From Megamerina dolium (Eukaryota; Arthropoda; Insecta; Diptera; Megamerinidae): a stretch of DNA of 64,000 nucleotides. Position 1 is the stretch's first letter, and each line of letters begins with the position of its first letter. Of the stretch, positions 62,770 to 64,000 are shown piece by piece. The stretch covers positions 114,217,018 through 114,281,017 of the forward strand of contig OY978525.1 of assembly GCA_963854835.1 (NCBI GenBank), written 5' to 3'. Below the pieces are notes generated by a model. That model made no database searches and was not told the DNA's origin. It saw only the letters and a program-made list of their open reading frames with translations. Made by a program: the position numbers and the translations under genes.

Positions 62770-63850
62770 GTAATATTTGCTATATACACCGAGCATTCAA
62801 AGAGACTAACCTTGGAATTTTCAAAATTTTTAACTTGTTATAACTCACTTAATATGTCATCTGTGGCAACAATATTTGGCACGTAGAGTTATATTGTACT
62901 ACTACATAATCTTGCGAGAAATGGGCGACCCACGCCTACACTTTATGGTAGCTCCCATACAAAGTGCCTGAATTTCGTTTAAATGTAAACCGCTGCAACT
63001 TTGGCAATCTTCTGTCTAAGAGAACCATATTTGACTCTAAGATTAACATTGTAGTCGAAAATAAACTGGCATAAAATTAGAAAGCCATGTCCACTCCTTT
63101 ATATGGCTCCCATACAAACTCGAGGAAATTTGAAAAAAATTAAAACCACCCTAACGAACGAACTATTCATCGTAGGACGACTATTTTTAAGTTGTGGATT
63201 AGTATTGTACGAGTAACTACATTTACAAGAAATGGGCTAGCCACGCTCACTGTTTATAGCAGCCGCCATACAAAGTGACCGAATTTCTTTTAAATTAAAA
63301 CAGCTGCAACTACTGAAATCTTGTATTTAGAATAACCATAATTGATACTTAGATTAATATGGTAATCGGAAATATTCTGTCAAAAAATCAATGTACCACA
63401 CCCACTTCTTAATGGGGCTCCCATACAAATTTGCGGAAATTAAAAAAAATGTTAACCGCCATAACTTACAAACTATTCAGCGTAGAACAACCAGATTTTA
63501 GGTATGGGTTAGTATTGTAAGAGCAACTAAACTGACAGGAAATAGATTTGCCACGCCCACTGTTTATAGCAGCCGCCATACAAAATGACCGAATTTCTTT
63601 TAACTTTAAAGCGCTGCAACTTCTACAATCTTCTGACTAGAATAATCATAATTAATATTTAGGTCAATATATATCTAAACAAAAAATCTCCTTAAAATTA
63701 TACCTTTTAAAACCCCCATAACATAAAAATATTTTGTCAAAGTCAACCATATTTTGTAGAATTCAAGCAAACTTTTTATATACATATATACAAGTATATC
63801 TACATTTGCAGGGTATAATTTGATCGATCCCAACCGATTGTAAGGTCATT
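62770..63850 (+). mobile_element. Helentron-like element, copy D, 5' truncated and diverged
   Basis: It begins inside the left part (CATTCAAAG-GACTAACCT-GAATTTTCAAAAT), without the GTCC tract, and continues through at least six ~150-bp subrepeats whose cores have drifted (CCCACGCCTAC, GCCATGTCCACT, GCCACGCTCACT, ACCACACCCACTT, GCCACGCCCACTG). The right end keeps TTTGCAGGGTATAAT and a damaged hairpin (about 63815-63840) and ends TGTAAGGTCATTTTT. Clearly older than copies A to C. Confidence 0.75.
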
Positions 63851-64000
63851 TTTGTTATATTAATTGGAAAATTTGATTGATCAGTAGTTTAAAATAATTA
63901 TAATAATAATAATTCTTAATTGAATTGAAATATCTATTCACTTCTTTCAAATGCAATTTTTTCCAACAACTATCTATCTGCTTTAACATAATTTGTATTC

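Overview
The window looks like intergenic and intronic DNA from a brachyceran fly. Tephritid fruit flies are my best guess, but that is inference. The DNA is strongly AT-rich, full of short microsatellites, has long introns with GT-AG junctions, and carries transposon families typical of Diptera: Tc1/mariner copies, an RTE-like non-LTR element, and DINE-1/Helentron-like elements with a (GTCC)n tract. There is no operon structure, no rRNA, no functional tRNA and no CRISPR. Most of the longer open frames are transposon pieces or microsatellite translations.

Layout. 1-4.4 kb: a perfect 254-bp-arm palindrome abutting a broken Tc1-like element, then a small MITE interrupted by a 5'-truncated RTE-like copy with a 12-bp target duplication. 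4.4-13 kb: AT-rich DNA with a second Tc1-like element (10116-11766), a small hAT-like MITE and an old non-LTR fragment. 13-20 kb: a 127-bp minisatellite, a long (TA)n tract and a dead mariner whose second catalytic Asp has become Tyr. 20.4-22 kb: a Helentron-like element built from ~150-bp subrepeats. 23.4-27.1 kb: a TTAA-flanked MITE and a decayed PIF/Harbinger-like region into which a second RTE-like copy inserted (13-bp duplication). 31.5-36 kb: a Helentron fragment and two Helentron-like copies fused head to tail. 62.8-63.9 kb: a further diverged copy.

Genes. From about 38.5 kb rightward lie three + strand genes for small secreted proteins with similar structure. Gene A (exons 38559-38675, 39806-40066, 43238-43480) encodes about 206 aa with a Ser/Gly/Asn-rich middle. 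Gene B (47687-47743, 49358-49429, 49508-49594) encodes about 71 aa. Gene C (first exon 57373-57429) continues out of view. First exons are essentially signal peptides, every intron is phase 0, and the last exons of A and B both open with Ile-Pro-Ile after an acidic residue. B and C first exons have identical length (19 codons) and both start MRLF. I do not recognise the family. It is the best candidate here for something undescribed.

The introns and spacers of this cluster are loaded with mobile DNA: a mariner inside gene A intron 2, transposase and non-LTR remnants in gene B intron 1, a foldback MITE built from a mariner 5' end (49992-50548), and a tRNA-derived SINE family with five recognisable members, two of them flanked by clear target duplications. 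All alignments were made by eye, so percentages and family names need computation.
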